Below, in pieces: positions 1-13,380 of a stretch of DNA of 64,000 nucleotides (its first letter is position 1; each line of letters begins with the position of its first letter). The position numbers were made by a program, and so were the translations under genes. This stretch comes from Hormiphora californensis. Taxonomy: Eukaryota; Ctenophora; Tentaculata; Cydippida; Pleurobrachiidae. The stretch covers positions 5,515,423 to 5,579,422 of the forward strand of contig CM035354.1 of the NCBI GenBank assembly GCA_020137815.1, read 5' to 3'. The notes under the pieces were generated by a model. The model was not told where the DNA came from. It did not search any database and saw nothing but the letters and a program-made list of their open reading frames with translations.

Positions 1-831
1 GCAAATAGGGTCAGACAATTGCCTGACAGGGTTCACATGATGAGGTGGGGGGGGGGGGGGTGACGGATATATAAGGAACATGTTCGTGTTTTGATAATGC
101 TAGCTCTTCTGGTATGTTTCATCTGTACTGGATTTAATTAGTTCATGCTATATTTACCTAGCTTGACTTGGTTCATGCTGGCACTAGCGGTGGCAACATA
201 ATATATGTTCTGTCGACTACATAATTAATTATGAGGGTGCACCTTGCTTTTCCGAACCCTCGCATTTTTATGAAATAAAATGCGGTGTGACCTGGTTGTT
301 AGTTGCTACAAATATTATATTGGCAATACCAATTCCTAGCTCTTTCTCTCTCCGTACTATAGAATTATGAATTTCTGTCGGAATGTTCTAAAAGTAAAAT
401 TTAAAAGGCACCCATACAAAGATTGATTCGAGGTAGCTTTTAGTAAGCGCTTCAAAAGCTTTCAACAACGACCAACGTACATATGTTTCGAATATTTTTA
501 GTTGACACGTACAATACGGCGTCGCTATATTTCCTCTCAATATGAGAGTATATTTGAAATATAGCACATGCACATGACGATGTTTGGTCGACTCTTTGAT
601 ACATATCTATCGTTGTTCAATTTCAAAACCCCAAAATCTCTCCACCGATGTTTATTACCACTGTTTTGGTATAGAATCTGAGATGCAGGGTCTGATAACA
701 GTGAAATGCTCTAACAGTTCATCCCAGTTTTACCTATATACTATGTAGTTTGAAGGTAGCGCTTAGCTCCATGTATTATACCTATCTTAGTTTGTATGAA
801 TAAATACAGGTTGGCAATTGAAAGTTCACCC

Positions 832-837
<6 letters not shown>
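1..837. other. No gene recognised; unique AT-rich sequence
   Basis: I see no coding exon, RNA gene or repeat here other than a G homopolymer at about 48-60. Short open frames on either strand have no recognisable motif. Confidence 0.6.

Positions 838-916
<79 letters not shown>
838..916. repeat. (CT)n microsatellite
   Basis: An almost uninterrupted CT dinucleotide run of about 79 bp. Open frames crossing it (repeated Arg-Glu on the minus strand) are an artefact of the repeat. Confidence 0.97.
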
Positions 917-919
<3 letters not shown>

Positions 920-1342
920 ATATATTATCCTAATCACTAGATATATTACTGTTGGTGGTTGCCCTAATTGTGCCTCAATGAGCCCAACATATGGTACCTT
1001 GCACACACGTCCTCTCTCCATGCCTGCGCCCCATGCAGCACACTCGTTGTCGTCCCAAATCACGGTCATTCCTGACACAATTAAATTGGGTGACCTAGAG
1101 ATCCAAGATGAAAAGAAAAGTAAGAAGTAATTAGATACAAGGATAGCCGTTTTTTGGTTATACGGTTAAAACGGTTCAGAGACGGTTATTGAGCTCATTT
1201 CCCCCGAGGATTCGGTAGAAAGTACCCACGTTTATAGGCTAGAAAAACAGGTTAAAACAAACCCGGAAATGAATTTCTTGCCCCAAACTCAGGGGTGTTT
1301 CTGTGGACCATTTGGAACACATCGATGAAGGAATTGGCTGGC

Positions 1343-1560
<218 letters not shown>

Positions 1561-1879
1561 TCAAAGAGAAGAACACCAGAATCCGGTACAGTATTGCTAC
1601 ATAAACGATCATTTAGTTCGTTATACCCCGGATTGGTCTAATTTCTAATTAGGAGTGCTGAAATAAACGCAACTATCACAACCTTCTTGTGCGTGTGATA
1701 AAATTGAGATACTTTTTTCGCAACCCGTTAAATCTTTTTTTAAATATATAATGAGGGGAGTAATTGGATTCGCACCTTACTGAAACCTTACTGAAACCAT
1801 TATCTTCATTACTCATGATATTAAAATAAGAAAACTGGGGCGATCGAACCGATCTTGAAAAAAATACCTCTCTTTTTCT

Positions 1880-1912
<33 letters not shown>

Positions 1913-2440
1913 AACAAGATGTTTTATAGTGTTATCTTGCTATCACTATTATATTATAGTGAGCTTGAAAATGACTATACATGATGACTTGGAATATAAC
2001 TTTCTCTCTGTACTACACCAAGGTGCATTGCATATTTTATTAATTAACTTTATTACTGTAGGTTCATTTTTCATTTTTGTAGTTCAAGCCACTCATCTAT
2101 TACTCCATCGCTAGTTGAGATGCCTGACACTGTGACCAGGACAAATAAAAAGTAATGTATGAACAATTCAAATCGCTAGGCCTATCTCGAAAACTGCATG
2201 ACTGCTGGCTCTCAGACCGAAGGCCCGGTGTGAGTGCACTGAGCGAGGCTAAAGACAGCCTGCGTAGCATGACAAAGTAAATTTGGACTTTTCGGTACAG
2301 CAAATCATCTTCAGATAGATTGGTTTAGTACGTTGAGGAGCTAAAAATCGTGAAATTTGTTTGTTTTTAAGGACATTAAATCGGCTTTTCCCTCTTACTC
2401 TCGATTTTTGAACCAAACCAGAAACAATACCCAAGTAAAA
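1561..2440. other. No gene recognised
   Basis: AT-rich sequence with a short CT run near 1884-1910. The flanks at 917-1346 are similar. No exon with recognisable protein similarity was found. Confidence 0.55.
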
Positions 2441-4080
2441 AACGGATACCCCAAAAATATTAAATGAAAAAAAATGGTTTAAAGGAAATTTTAAATTTTG
2501 AAAAGGGTCAAAAAGGAAAGAAGGGGAAGAGGTGGAATAGATAAGGAGAGAGGGGGAGAGGGAGAGAGAGGAGAGAGAAGAGGAGAGAGAGAGAGAGAGA
2601 GAGAGGGGAAAAAAAAGGGGGGGTCCCGCCTCGGCCCCCGGTTGGTCTTAATCGTATATTAAAAGGGCAGGTTTTCACAAAAAAAAAAGAGAGATAGAGA
2701 AGGATAGATAAAGGGAGATGAAGGTGCTCTCTGGGGGACCGTGGTACACTGGTGCTCACTGCAGCCCATGATCATCATCTTAATTTGCCCCCTCATGGTA
2801 ATTATCTTCTTCTTGACCTAGTCTGAAGATCTATTGGTCCCTGACGGAGAACAAAGTTCAAGAGCTTTGAGAGTCCTACATACTATCTTTACCGTCATAT
2901 TTAATTCCATGTTTACTAGTTTATACAACTAAATGGTTGACCTTCCTTTTGTTTTTACTGTCGCTGTATTGGTATGCCCTACGATGGCAGTATGGACCAT
3001 ACTATATGGTCAACATACAAACACAGTTTAGGCGCCGTAGGCCGTAGGGATACCTGCTGCACCATTGATTCACAGCTTGACCCCTTTGTTCTGTTTAGAA
3101 AGAAAATTTACATAAAAACGGTGGGGAGAAAAAGAAGAGGGGGGAGAAAGAGAAAAAGAAAAGAGGGAGAAAAGGAGGGGTTTAGAGAAAGGTAAGAGGG
3201 GAGAGGAGAGGGGGGGAGAGCGGGGGGGGGGGCCGCCTGGGGGGGAAAAGGTAAAAAAGGGGGGGCCCTGCTTTTCAAGGGGGAAAAATGTTAATTTGTT
3301 TTACCCCAAAACCATTTTCCCCCCTTTCCCCCCTGTTATTAAACGTGCGTGTGACCTGTATGTGCTATTTCCCAATTATATGGTAGTTTTTTGGGCCATT
3401 TTTAAAAACCCATATTAGGGGCATCAAATCCCATGCCCGGACCAAAATTAAACAATGGCAAAACTTGTTAACCGGGAGCGCCCGCCCCCCTTCTTTGAAT
3501 GGGGAGGAAGAAAATTTCCCCGTGGGTTACTATTTAACCTATCATTTTTAGGGCCAAACCAAAAAACGGGGTCCCCTCCCTACATTGTTGAAAAAATATG
3601 TCAATTTCCCCCCCCCGGCCCCCCCCATTTTCCCCTTTTCCCCCTTCCCCTTTCCTCCCCCTCTCCCCCCCCTCTCCCCTCTCTTTTGCAATTGAAAAAC
3701 AAAATTTTCCTTTTTTGTGACCAGGTTTTTGAGGATGGGGGGGGGTTGGGGGGGGTGGAGTTGTGGGGGCCCCCCCCCGGGGTTGGGGGGGGGGGCGGGG
3801 GGGAGCGCCGGGCGGGGGCGGGGGGGGAAGGGGGAGGGAAAACAGAGGAGGAGAGCGAGGAGGGAGGGGGCCCCCTTTAAGGGGAACGCAAAAATTTGGG
3901 GAGACGGTTCACTATAAAGAAACACGGCCCCCCCTTTTTGGCACCACCAATCCCGGGAGAAAAGAGAGGGGGAATCAGGAACGGGTAAGATCTGGGGGGT
4001 GGGTGGGGGGGGGGGGGGGTGGTTTCGGGGGGGGGTTTTAGGAGAGAAATGAGAACAGGGGAAAACAGAGAGAGAGAGAA
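2441..4080. other. Low-complexity tract with probable consensus corruption
   Basis: 2500-2740 is purine-rich (GA/GGA). From about 3110 the sequence becomes runs of G, C, A and T homopolymers (for example many C and G runs of 5-10 at 3600-3800). Long open frames here are proline/glycine-rich translations of homopolymers on both strands and carry no protein signal. The texture matches three other stretches of this window and looks like a poorly polished long-read consensus. Confidence 0.65.
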
Positions 4081-4856
4081 ATAATCTATTGAATTCTGAA
4101 CACTTTGGTGCCCTTAATTTTGTCTCTACTCCTTTCCTAACGGTTGTTACGCTTTTGGCTCCAGGCAACAAAAAAGGGCGTGGCCCGGAATTGACCTCCC
4201 CCAACGGGTAGAGCTTAGAACTTTTTTTTGGTGGCTTAGGAGGTCCCTGGCTAACATTTAGTGAAGGAATTAGCTTGCCCCCCAAAAAATATGAGATTAT
4301 GGCAAGAACTGTTAACAGCGAAAAAGAAAATCAAAAGTAGGTACTTATTTGGTATTTATACTGTTTCATATCTGATCTGTCTGGCGCCGCCGACCCCAAC
4401 TGAGCGCACTGTCAAATCAAATTGGGGTATGGCGCCGCCATACAGTATCTGACAGGCAGTGCCACTATTATCTATTTACAATGTACAGGGTGTCCCATAT
4501 ATTCTCCGGGTCGGTTGGCGAGCTGTCACGCAAAAACGGTGATAGTTGTGTGAAAACAAACTGCGGGAGTGTGCTGGATTAATTCCTTCCTAACTGATGG
4601 CTTTGTTTTAAAATTAAATTTCAAAAGTTCATTTTTCATGAATGAACATTGCTGCCGTTCATTCATGAATTCTGAAATATTGTTTACCTTGAGTAAGTAA
4701 CTTTTCTTTGGCTCGCAATTATCTTTCCATTGAGCACCATAAAACTCAAATTGAAGCACCAGGTCACATGACAGTTGAGAAAATGAACATGCATGATTTT
4801 GGCTCTTTTTGCGACTTTCAATCGGCTGTATCACCGCTACCTTACATTCAATCTTA

Positions 4857-6153
4857 CCCCCGACAGACAGAAGACGATCTGGTGGTGATTCCGAAAGGAT
4901 GATCCGGCACTATGCTGTCTCGCCTGTTCGGCGAGACTTGGCTGTGTGACTGTTTACAGTCCCAGATGAGTGGTCCAAACCAAACCAAACCAAACCAGGT
5001 CACATGACAGTTGAGAAAATGAACATGCATGATTTTGGCTCTTTTTGCGACTTTCAATCGGCTGTATCACCGCTACCTTACATTCAATCTTTTTGAAACT
5101 TTGGGTGAACATTGGATAAGCAAAGATCTTTGCTCACAAGAAAAATCAAGGTCAAAACTCAAAGTTCATTTTTAAGTTTTGGTAGTTCATTCCACTCATT
5201 CAGGAACCAACAACCCTAAAGTGATGGAAAAGTGTTGGATTTTGTTTGGCCAATGTCCTGCAATGACAGAGAGGTGTAGTTACGTGTTTCCGGGCTAGTT
5301 AGTGGGTGTCCATGTGATCTTGGTGATACCTGACACCTTCACTGAGCAATAATCAAGGGATTTTCTCGAATTCAAGCATGTGATTCGGGTCTACTGCGAT
5401 TGGTATCGTGCAGCAATCTTGAGAGATCACATAGCACCTCAAAAATGATGATAAGTTCAATAAATTGAGTTGATTTATGATCAATAAGATTAAAACCGAT
5501 GCCACATTGAACTCAACGACCATTTTCGATCATAAATCAACTCATTTCATTGAACTAACCATCATTTTCGAGGGGCTATGAGATCTCTTAACATTGCTGC
5601 ACGATACCAATCGCAGAAAACCCAAATCACATGCTTGAATTCGTGAAAATCCCTTGATTATTGCTCAGTGAAGGTGTCAGGTATCACCAAGATCACATGG
5701 ACACCCACTAACTAGCCCGGAAACACGTTACTACACCTCTCTGTCATTGCAGGACATTGGCCAAACAAAATCCAACACTTTTCCATCACTTTAGGGTTGT
5801 TGGTTCCTGAATGAGTGGAATGAACTACCAAAACTTAAAAATGAACTTTGAGTTTTGACCTTGATTTTTCTTGTGAGCAAAGATCTTTGCTTATCCAATG
5901 TTCACCCAAAGTTTCAAAAAGATTGAATGTAAGGTAGCGGTGATACAGCCGATTGAAAGTCGCAAAAAGAGCCAAAATCATGCATGTTCATTTTCTCAAC
6001 TGTCATGTGACCTGGTTTGGTTTGGTTTGGTTTGGACCACTCATCTGGGACTGTAAACAGTCACACAGCCAAGTCTCGCCGAACAGGCGAGACAGCATAG
6101 TGCCGGATCATCCTTTCGGAATCACCACCAGATCGTCTTCTGTCTGTCGGGGG
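4857..6153. mobile_element. Nested 1.3-kb foldback palindrome
   Basis: The left arm (about 4857-5487) and the right arm (about 5527-6153) are near-identical reverse complements separated by about 40 bp. Ends read CCCCCGACAGACAGAAGACG inward. No clear target duplication is visible. Part of each arm (4998-5090) repeats the segment 4766-4854 just outside the left end, so this palindrome shares an inner module with the outer element. Confidence 0.9.
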
Positions 6154-6958
6154 TCTGTCATTGGTGAAAGAATATGAAATCATACTTCTAGATCGTAAAA
6201 CTTAATTCTTCTCAGTAACTTTAGCTATACTAGGGCTCATTCGCAAGCTAGATATAATAATGGTGGTGTAGATGAAAATTCTTATTTTTCAGTCCGAATT
6301 CTAAAATAATTTAAGCAAGAAACAATGGAAAAATACCAATAAATTTTCTTGGGGTAACTGTAGCACAAGATCATTTGATCTAATATGACTCTGGTGATTT
6401 CGTATCAATAATAATAATAAGGTATGCAATGAATGGAAATATAAAACTTTAACAAATTATGAATGAACGGATTTGGAATGATAACAGTGAATCAGTGAAT
6501 TGATTGTGATCATCTTGAAACTAGAAACGAATGAGCGAGTATTGGTGAGTGGAAGGTTCATGAAATAAATTGGACCAGGGCTTTCTAGATGTATCTAATT
6601 TTAAAAACAACAAACATTACGGACTGACAAACTTACAGCATTTTGATGGGTGATTGGTACCGTGATGTTGTTGGTGATGAGATGAGACTGAGAGGTATGT
6701 TTCCAGCAGAGATATATAAAAGATAAACGAGAACGATCAAACACAAAAAGGGGTTGGACAGAATGTAGCACCACTAGAATGTTCTAGAAGACAAGTCGGG
6801 CGGGAAAGCTAAGAACATTTGTTAATTGTTACACGCGATAAGCGACTTAGTGCACCAAAACACAAGGATTGTCTCTGTAGTATGCAGTATATGAATGCCC
6901 GCTATATTGGGAGAGGTGGGTGGGGGAGGGCGGGTGGGGTTGTGGGGCGGTGGGTAAT

Positions 6959-7800
6959 ATTAGACCAAAATGTAGCTCGACAGTGGGGGGTACAAAAAGA
7001 TAAGAAGTGATACTGAGTGTGAGAAGGGAAAAAGGGGGGGGGTGAAGAGATGAGACAAAAATGAAGACACGAAAGCAAGAAAACATAAACACAAAACACA
7101 CGGATTTGAGAGAGGGCAAGTGATAAATGAACGAGATTGGGATCGGGAGGTGCTCACGTGACTTAGAATGCTGGCACCCAATTGGCTGATCATAGTGAAA
7201 GTGAAAGTGAAAGTGACCATAAATGCAGCAATTTGATTGGCTGCACTGACAAAACTGTGTGTGATGAGAGCGAGAGGAGAGAGGAGAGAAGACGAGAGAG
7301 ACGAGAAGAGAGAGCCTCGAGAGAGAGAGATGAGAGAGGATGGAGAGCGAGAGAGAGGAGAGGAAGAGAGAGAGCCGAGAGAGAGAGAGAGAGACGAGCT
7401 TTTTCTTTTTTTTTTTTTTGGAGAGAGAGAGAGAGAGAGATACTAAGAAGCAAAGCGAGTGTTTAAACACAATCTAAGAATGGGTGGGTACGAAAAGATA
7501 AGATATTAGACCAAAATGTAGCTCGACAGTGGGGGGTACAAAAAGATAAGAAGTGATACTGAGTGTGAGAAGGGAAAAAGGGGGGGGGGGTGAAGGAGAT
7601 GAAACAAAAAATGAAGACACGAAAGCAAGAAACATAAACACAAAACACACGGATTTGAGATGAGGGCAAGTGATAAATGAACGAGATTGGGATCGGGAGG
7701 TGCTCACGTGACTTAGAATGCTGGCACCCAATTGGCTGATCATAGTGAAAGTGAAAGTGACCATAAATGCAGCAATTTGATTGGCTGCACTGACAAAACT

Positions 7801-7877
<77 letters not shown>

Positions 7878-8090
7878 CTAAGAAGCAAAGCGAGTGTTAA
7901 ACACAATCTAAGAATGGGTGGGTACGAAAAGATAAGATATTAGACCAAAATGTAGCTCGACAGTGGGGGGTACAAAAAGATAAGAAGTGATACTGAGTGT
8001 GAGAAGGGAAAAAGGGGGGGGGGGTGAAGAGATGAAACAAAAATGAAGACACGAAAGCAAGAAAACATAAACACAAAACACACGGATTTC
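6959..8090. repeat. Three unequal tandem copies inside the TIR element
   Basis: Segments starting ATTAGACCAAAATGTAGCTC recur at 6959, 7505 and 7939 (steps of about 545 and 434 bp). The first two contain a GTGAAA motif, a WGCAGCAATTTGATTGGC-type segment and a GA tract of different length (7266-7440 interrupted, 7808-7874 pure). The third copy is cut off by the right TIR at 8091. Expansion of the GA tract explains much of the length difference. Confidence 0.85.
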
Positions 8091-8422
8091 CATGTGACCT
8101 GGTGCTTCAATTTGAGTTTTATGGTGCTCAATGGAAAGATAATTGCGAGCCAAAGAAAAGTTACTTACTCAAGGTAAACAATATTTCAGAATTCATGAAT
8201 GAACGGCAGCAATGTTCATTCATGAAAAATGAACTTTTGAAATTTAATTTTAAAACAAAGCCATCAGTTAGGAAGGAATTAATCCAGCACACTCCCGCAG
8301 TTTGTTTTCACACAACTATCACCGTTTTTGCGTGACAGCTCGCCAACCGACCCGGAGAATATATGGGACACCCTGTATATAGGGTGATTGAGACAGATTA
8401 TACCCAGAATAGTTAGATTGTT

Positions 8423-8638
8423 ATTTAGAGCAAAAACTAATTGAAATTAGTTCGCCAGAAAGGTGGCCCATTTTGAACTTACTCCTTCATTTCCGTCACC
8501 TTTGAGTTGAGTCTTCAAAGACATTGAGGTATCCGTAAACTTTTCCGCCTTCAACTCAAAGGTGACGGAAATGAAGGAGTAAGTTCAAAATGGGCCACCT
8601 TTCTGGCGAACTAATTTCAATTAGTTTTTGCTCTAAAT
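8423..8638. mobile_element. 216-bp palindromic MITE-like element
   Basis: Arms 8423-8512 and 8551-8638 are near-perfect reverse complements; ends read ATTTAGAGCAAAAACTAATT inward. It starts 47 bp right of the 3.9-kb TIR element. No coding capacity and no clear target duplication. Confidence 0.85.
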
Positions 8639-9480
8639 TTGTACTCTTTTTTTGGTCGTTTGAGGTCATTTATGACCTCAAACAACTAAGATAATTGTCA
8701 ACTAAAGTGTTCAAATGTAATTCAAATGTATCCTGGGTTGTGGAAAACTGATTTGACATAATTTTCAAAATTCGACGTCGTTTTGACGTCGTGACGTCAC
8801 ATGTGACGGCCAATGAAGCACTAAACGTGTGAAAAGTTTTTAAGGCCATGGTAGTCAAGAACTGAAGTTATTGCACGAAATGTGAGTTTTTTCGTGGATT
8901 TTCACATCAAATTTTTGAGTTCCGACGCGTTTTAAGGTCTAAAAATGACAAGTTAGAGAAATTCGCTATATAGTATCTGAAAGTTCAGACAATTTGCCAC
9001 TAACGATTTTCCGTCAAATCAGGAATCAGAATACGTCTTGAGGGTGTTAGAGGCGTTTGAAAATATTTGGTCTGAGATTTTTAAATGACGTCACTTTATG
9101 ACGTCACTACAGTCGTCATAGTGGACATTTTCACTTGAAACCTTAACTAATGCATGCCCCGAACGATTTCCTAACGGATAAAACTTGGTTCAAGTCTCTA
9201 GCTAGTATGGTTCGGGCTACAAGTGTTACACAGTGAAGCGTCTATATATATCTATATATATACACCTATCGCCACACTGAATTTTCTGTTTTGGGGGTGG
9301 TGTCATAACTTGCGACCGGACTGGGCTAGCTACTTCAAATTTTTACCGTCAGTAGAGGTCTATGTGAAGCTTCTTAGTACCGAATTTCAGCCTCCTAGCT
9401 CATCTGGTTCCGGAGTTAGGAGGGGTCGAAAAGTGCCAAACAGGGCTTTAAAAACCTTCCAGGTTATATTTAGTTTTCCA
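8639..9480. other. No gene recognised
   Basis: Unique sequence with a short hairpin (TTTGAGGTCATTTATGACCTCAAA type) near 8658-8685, several TGACGTCA-like words at 8770-8800 and 9085-9105, and a short TA run near 9240-9262. No exon was identified. Confidence 0.5.
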
Positions 9481-12400
9481 AGGGGCCCATTTTAAAAAAA
9501 TTTTTGGGGATCCCATTTATTGAAACTTTGCCGCCCCCCGAAAGTGGAAAAAGAGAAAGAAATGAGTTTTCCTCGGGAATTAGCATTTTGGGGAAAAACC
9601 CCAAATTTTTTAGGGGGCCCTATCCAGGCCCGCCAAAAGGGAAAAAACGCCGGTTAAAAATTAACAAGGGCTCTCGGGTTTTTTAGTTTAAAACCCAAAT
9701 GAAAGGCCTTTAGGGGGAAACTCCCCCACCCCCCCCCTCGCCAACCCTAAAAAAAAACGCAAAACACCCCAAATAATGAAATTTCCTCCCCCTGGCACCC
9801 GTTTGCGTTGGGCACCCTTCTTTAGGGGGCCAATCTCAAAACCGGGAAAAGAATTCAAAAATCGCGGGGGTTAAGAAGGCGTCAATTTTTTTTTATTTAC
9901 ATTTCCACCTTCCTCTCCCCCAAAAACCCAAACCCCCAACCCCCAAAAAATTTCCCCAAAAAATTAAATTCCCACTCCCTCTCTGTTAACCCCCCTTGTT
10001 AATTCCCCCTTCCCCCCATTTATACCGCCGCTCCCTTCCCCCCCTTTCACCCCCCTAAAACATCCCAAACCCAAAAATAAACCCTCCAAAAAATTTTTTT
10101 TGTTATTTCCATCTTCAGCTTCCAAACCTCCCTTTTATTTCCATCTCCAGTTTTCCCTACCCTTCCATTCCCCCCCTTTTTATTTCCCCCCCTCCTCCCA
10201 TTTTTTTCCCATCCTCCTCCTCCCTACCTTTCCCCCAGTCCACCCACCCCCCTTTCCCATTTTACCCTACCTCCCCATTTACTCCATTTTCCCCACCCTT
10301 TCCCCTCCCCCCATTTAAAACTCCATTTTCCAGTTTCCCCCTCCCCTTTCCCCTTTACTCCATCCCTGCCCCCCATTTGGGCCCCACTCTCAGTTACCCT
10401 ACCTCCCCCTTTTTACTCCATCTTTTCCCTAAATTCCCCCCTTTTACCCCCATTCTCATTTTCCCCTTTTTAACTCCCTTTTCCCTCCATCTCCCCAGCT
10501 TCCCTACCCCCCCTTTTAAACCCCCCCATTCCCCTAACCTCCCTTTTTTGCTTCCCTCTCTCGTTCCCCTACCCCCCCATTTACCCCATCCCAGCTTCCC
10601 CTACCCCCCCTTTATTTCCATCCCCCCCAAGCTTCCCTACCCCCCATTACTCCATCCCCCCAGCTTCCCTACCTCCCTTTACTCCCTCCCCTCGCATTTC
10701 CCTCCCTCCCATTTATTTCCATCTCCAGTTTTCCCTACCTCCCATTTATTCATTCTCAGTTTCCTACCCCCCCCCTTTACCCCCCCAAAAACCCCAAAAA
10801 CCCCTTTTACTCCCTTTAAAACCCTTCCCTACCTCCCCTTTTACTCCTTCCCCTCAGTTTCCCCCTACCCCCCCAATTTATCCATCTCTCACCCAAACCC
10901 TCCCTCCCTTTATTTACTCCCAGTTTCCCTTTCCCAAACCCCCCCTTTACCCACCCTCTCAGTTTTAAACCCCCTACCCCCCCCTTTTCCCTCCCCCGTT
11001 TACCTTCCCTACCTCCCTTTTACTTATCTTCAGTTTCCCTACCTCCCATTTATCCATTTTCTCACCCTTTCCCTCCCTTTACTTCATCTCTCATTCCCTA
11101 CCCCCCTTTTTTCACTCATCTCCCCGGTTCCCCTCCCTCCCTTTTTAATTTCCATCTTTAAACCTTCCCTACCTCCCCCCTTTTATTTCCCCCACCCTCT
11201 CGTTTTCCCTTCCCCCTCATTTACTCCATCTTCAGCTTCCCTACCCCCCCTTTTTATTTTTCCATCTCTCGGGTTTTCCTTACCCCCCATAAAAACCCCT
11301 CTCAGCTTCCCTACCTCCCTTTTAACTCCCCATCTCCCCAGCCCCCTTTCCCCCTTTCCCATTTACTCCACCCCTCTAAAACCCTACCCAATCCCCTCCC
11401 ATTTTTACTCCTCTCTCAGTTTCCCCAAACCCCCCCATTTACTCCTTTCCTCCCCTTTCCTTTTCCCTTTCCCATTTCCCTCCTTTCTCTCTTTTATCCA
11501 AAACCCAATTCCTCCCCCCCTGAGAGAGGGAGTAAAGGGGAAAGGGGTTTTGGGAAGCTGAGAGAGGGGGGTAAATGGATTTGGGAAAACTGAGAGATGG
11601 GAAAATTGGGGGTAGGTGCTGGGGTTGGGTAAATGGCGGGTAGGGAACTGGGGGGTTTGGATTTAAAGGGGGGGTGGAAAGCTGAGAGAGGGGGGTAAAT
11701 TTGGGAGGTAAAAAAGCTGAAAAGAGGGAGTAAAGGGGCGGGTAGGGAAGCTGAGGGATGGAGAAATGGGGGGTAGGGAAGTGAGAAAAAGTTAAATGGG
11801 GGGTAAGTAAGCTGAGAGAGGGGGAAATGGGAGGGTAGGGTCCTAAATATGGAGTAAATGGGAGGTAGGGTAGCTGAGAAAGGGAAGAAAATGAAGGGGG
11901 GTAGCTGAGAGATGGAGAAAATGAGAGGTAGGGAATTTTAAAAATTTGGAGTTGGGAGGTAGGGTAGCTGAAGATGGGTAATGGGAGGTAGGGAACCCCT
12001 TAAGAGTGGATAAAATGGGAGGTGGGGTTTAGCTGGGGAGGGAAAATTTGGGAGGTGGGGAAAGCTGAGAGATGGAGTAAATGGAGGGGGTAGGGAAGCT
12101 GAAGATGGGTAAATGGGGGTGGGGTAAGCTGCGAGATGGAGAAAATGGGAGGTGGGGTATCTGAGAGATGGGAAATGGCAGGTGGGGAAAGCGAATTTTG
12201 GATTTTTAAAGGGGCGGGGGTAAGCTGGGAGTGGAAAAAGGGGAGGAAAGGGAAAGCTGAGAGATGGAGAAAATGGGGGGTTGGGTACTGAGGGGTTTGG
12301 AGTAAATGGGGTAGGGTAGCTGGGGAAGGGAGTAATGGGGAGTGGGGTTAAGCGGGGAAGGGGACAGATTGGGGGTAGGGTCCCCTGAAAAGATGGAGGT

Positions 12401-13380
12401 TGATGAGGGCTAGGGAACCCTAGGATGGAAACGATTTTTTGGAAAGGGTTTTTCCCTCCCCCCAATCGTTCCCATTTTTTTTCTATCCCTTCCCAATAGG
12501 AAGCTAAAGGAGATGGAGTAGATGGGGATAGGGTACTGGAGATGGACTAATAAGGGGTAGGGTAGCGGGAAGAAAAATTGGAGTAATGAGGGGTAGGGAA
12601 AGTAAAAGGATGGAGTGATGAGGGTTATGGTAGCTGAGAAAATCGAGTTGATGAGTGGGTGGGATAGCCCAAGATGGATAGATCAGATCAAAAAAATTTA
12701 TTTTGGAAAATTCCCCCCGCCCCCCCCAAACCCCCCTTCTCTCTACTCCTCGATGTTTCCCCCCCAGGTTCGCAGCTGTGTGTGAGAGTTGAACGGGAGC
12801 GCGTCAAAAAAGGCCCCGCCCTGCAACACGACATGAAAACAGACATGGGGAGATGCAAATTTTCCCTTTATTTTGAATTTTTGGGGGGTTGCAAAATTTT
12901 TGTTTTAAGGTGGGAAGAGTAAAAGGGCCCCGGGTTCCGTGGAAAACAAATTTAAAAAAACTGTACGCCCCCTTTAGAGGGCGTTTTTTCCCCTATCTTG
13001 CCCGGGTTTCCCTTTAAATTTGGGCCCAAAAGATTTGGGGTGCCCAAAAACTGCTGAATCGGTCCCGCGAGGGAAAAGGGGCATTTTTTTGGGTGAAACT
13101 CCCTTCCGTTTTTCACGGGACTTGAACAGGTGACCCCCAAATTCGCCCTCCCCTATTCATTATCCTTAATTGTGTATTAAATCAAAAATGCCCTTGAGCA
13201 GCATGCTTTTTAAATTTGAACCTTGACTTTTTTTGGTTTCTCGAAAAGCGCCTCGCGACTCAAACACGACAGGGCATTTTCACCCCCTGATTTTTAAATT
13301 TGGGGAAAGAGAAATCAAACAAATGAATATATAGAGGCCCGGGGTTCAGGGACCCCCGCCCCCCCACCCTCCTTTTATTT
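9481..13380. other. Homopolymer-rich, probably corrupted consensus
   Basis: The whole stretch is rich in C/G/A/T homopolymers and indel-like variation. The long proline-rich plus-strand frame at about 10.4-11.6 kb is a translation of the minisatellite described separately and not a gene. Confidence 0.65.
10090..12680. repeat. Inverted minisatellite, about 32-bp unit in two opposed arrays
   Basis: From about 10090 to 11515 a unit close to TTCCCTACCTCCCATTTACT plus CCATCTCTCAGC is repeated dozens of times. From about 11521 to 12680 the reverse complement (GAGAGATGGAGTAAATGGGA, GGTAGGGAAGCT) is repeated in the same way. The two arrays meet head to head near 11515. Units differ by many small indels and homopolymer changes, more than expected of a young array, so the consensus is doubtful. 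Confidence 0.85.

Larger units (their letters stand above)
4486..8375. mobile_element. 3.9-kb TIR element with 285-bp terminal inverted repeats, TA target
   Basis: Bases 4486-4770 and 8091-8375 are near-perfect reverse complements. The ends read CAGGGTGTCCCATATAT inward and are flanked by TA on both sides (4484-4485 and 8376-8377), the target pattern of Tc1/mariner-type elements. No transposase frame is present inside, so the element looks non-autonomous. It contains a second palindrome (4857-6153) and a set of unequal tandem copies (6959-8090). Superfamily assignment rests only on the target dinucleotide and is tentative. Confidence 0.85.

Noticed and set aside
3548-4285. 245-codon minus-strand frame
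   Set aside because: Lies in homopolymer-rich, probably corrupted consensus; overlapping frames of equal length exist on the other strand.
10377-11561. 394-codon proline-rich open frame
   Set aside because: It is a read-through of the CTTCCCTACCTCCCATTTAC minisatellite with many homopolymers; no domain or codon signal.
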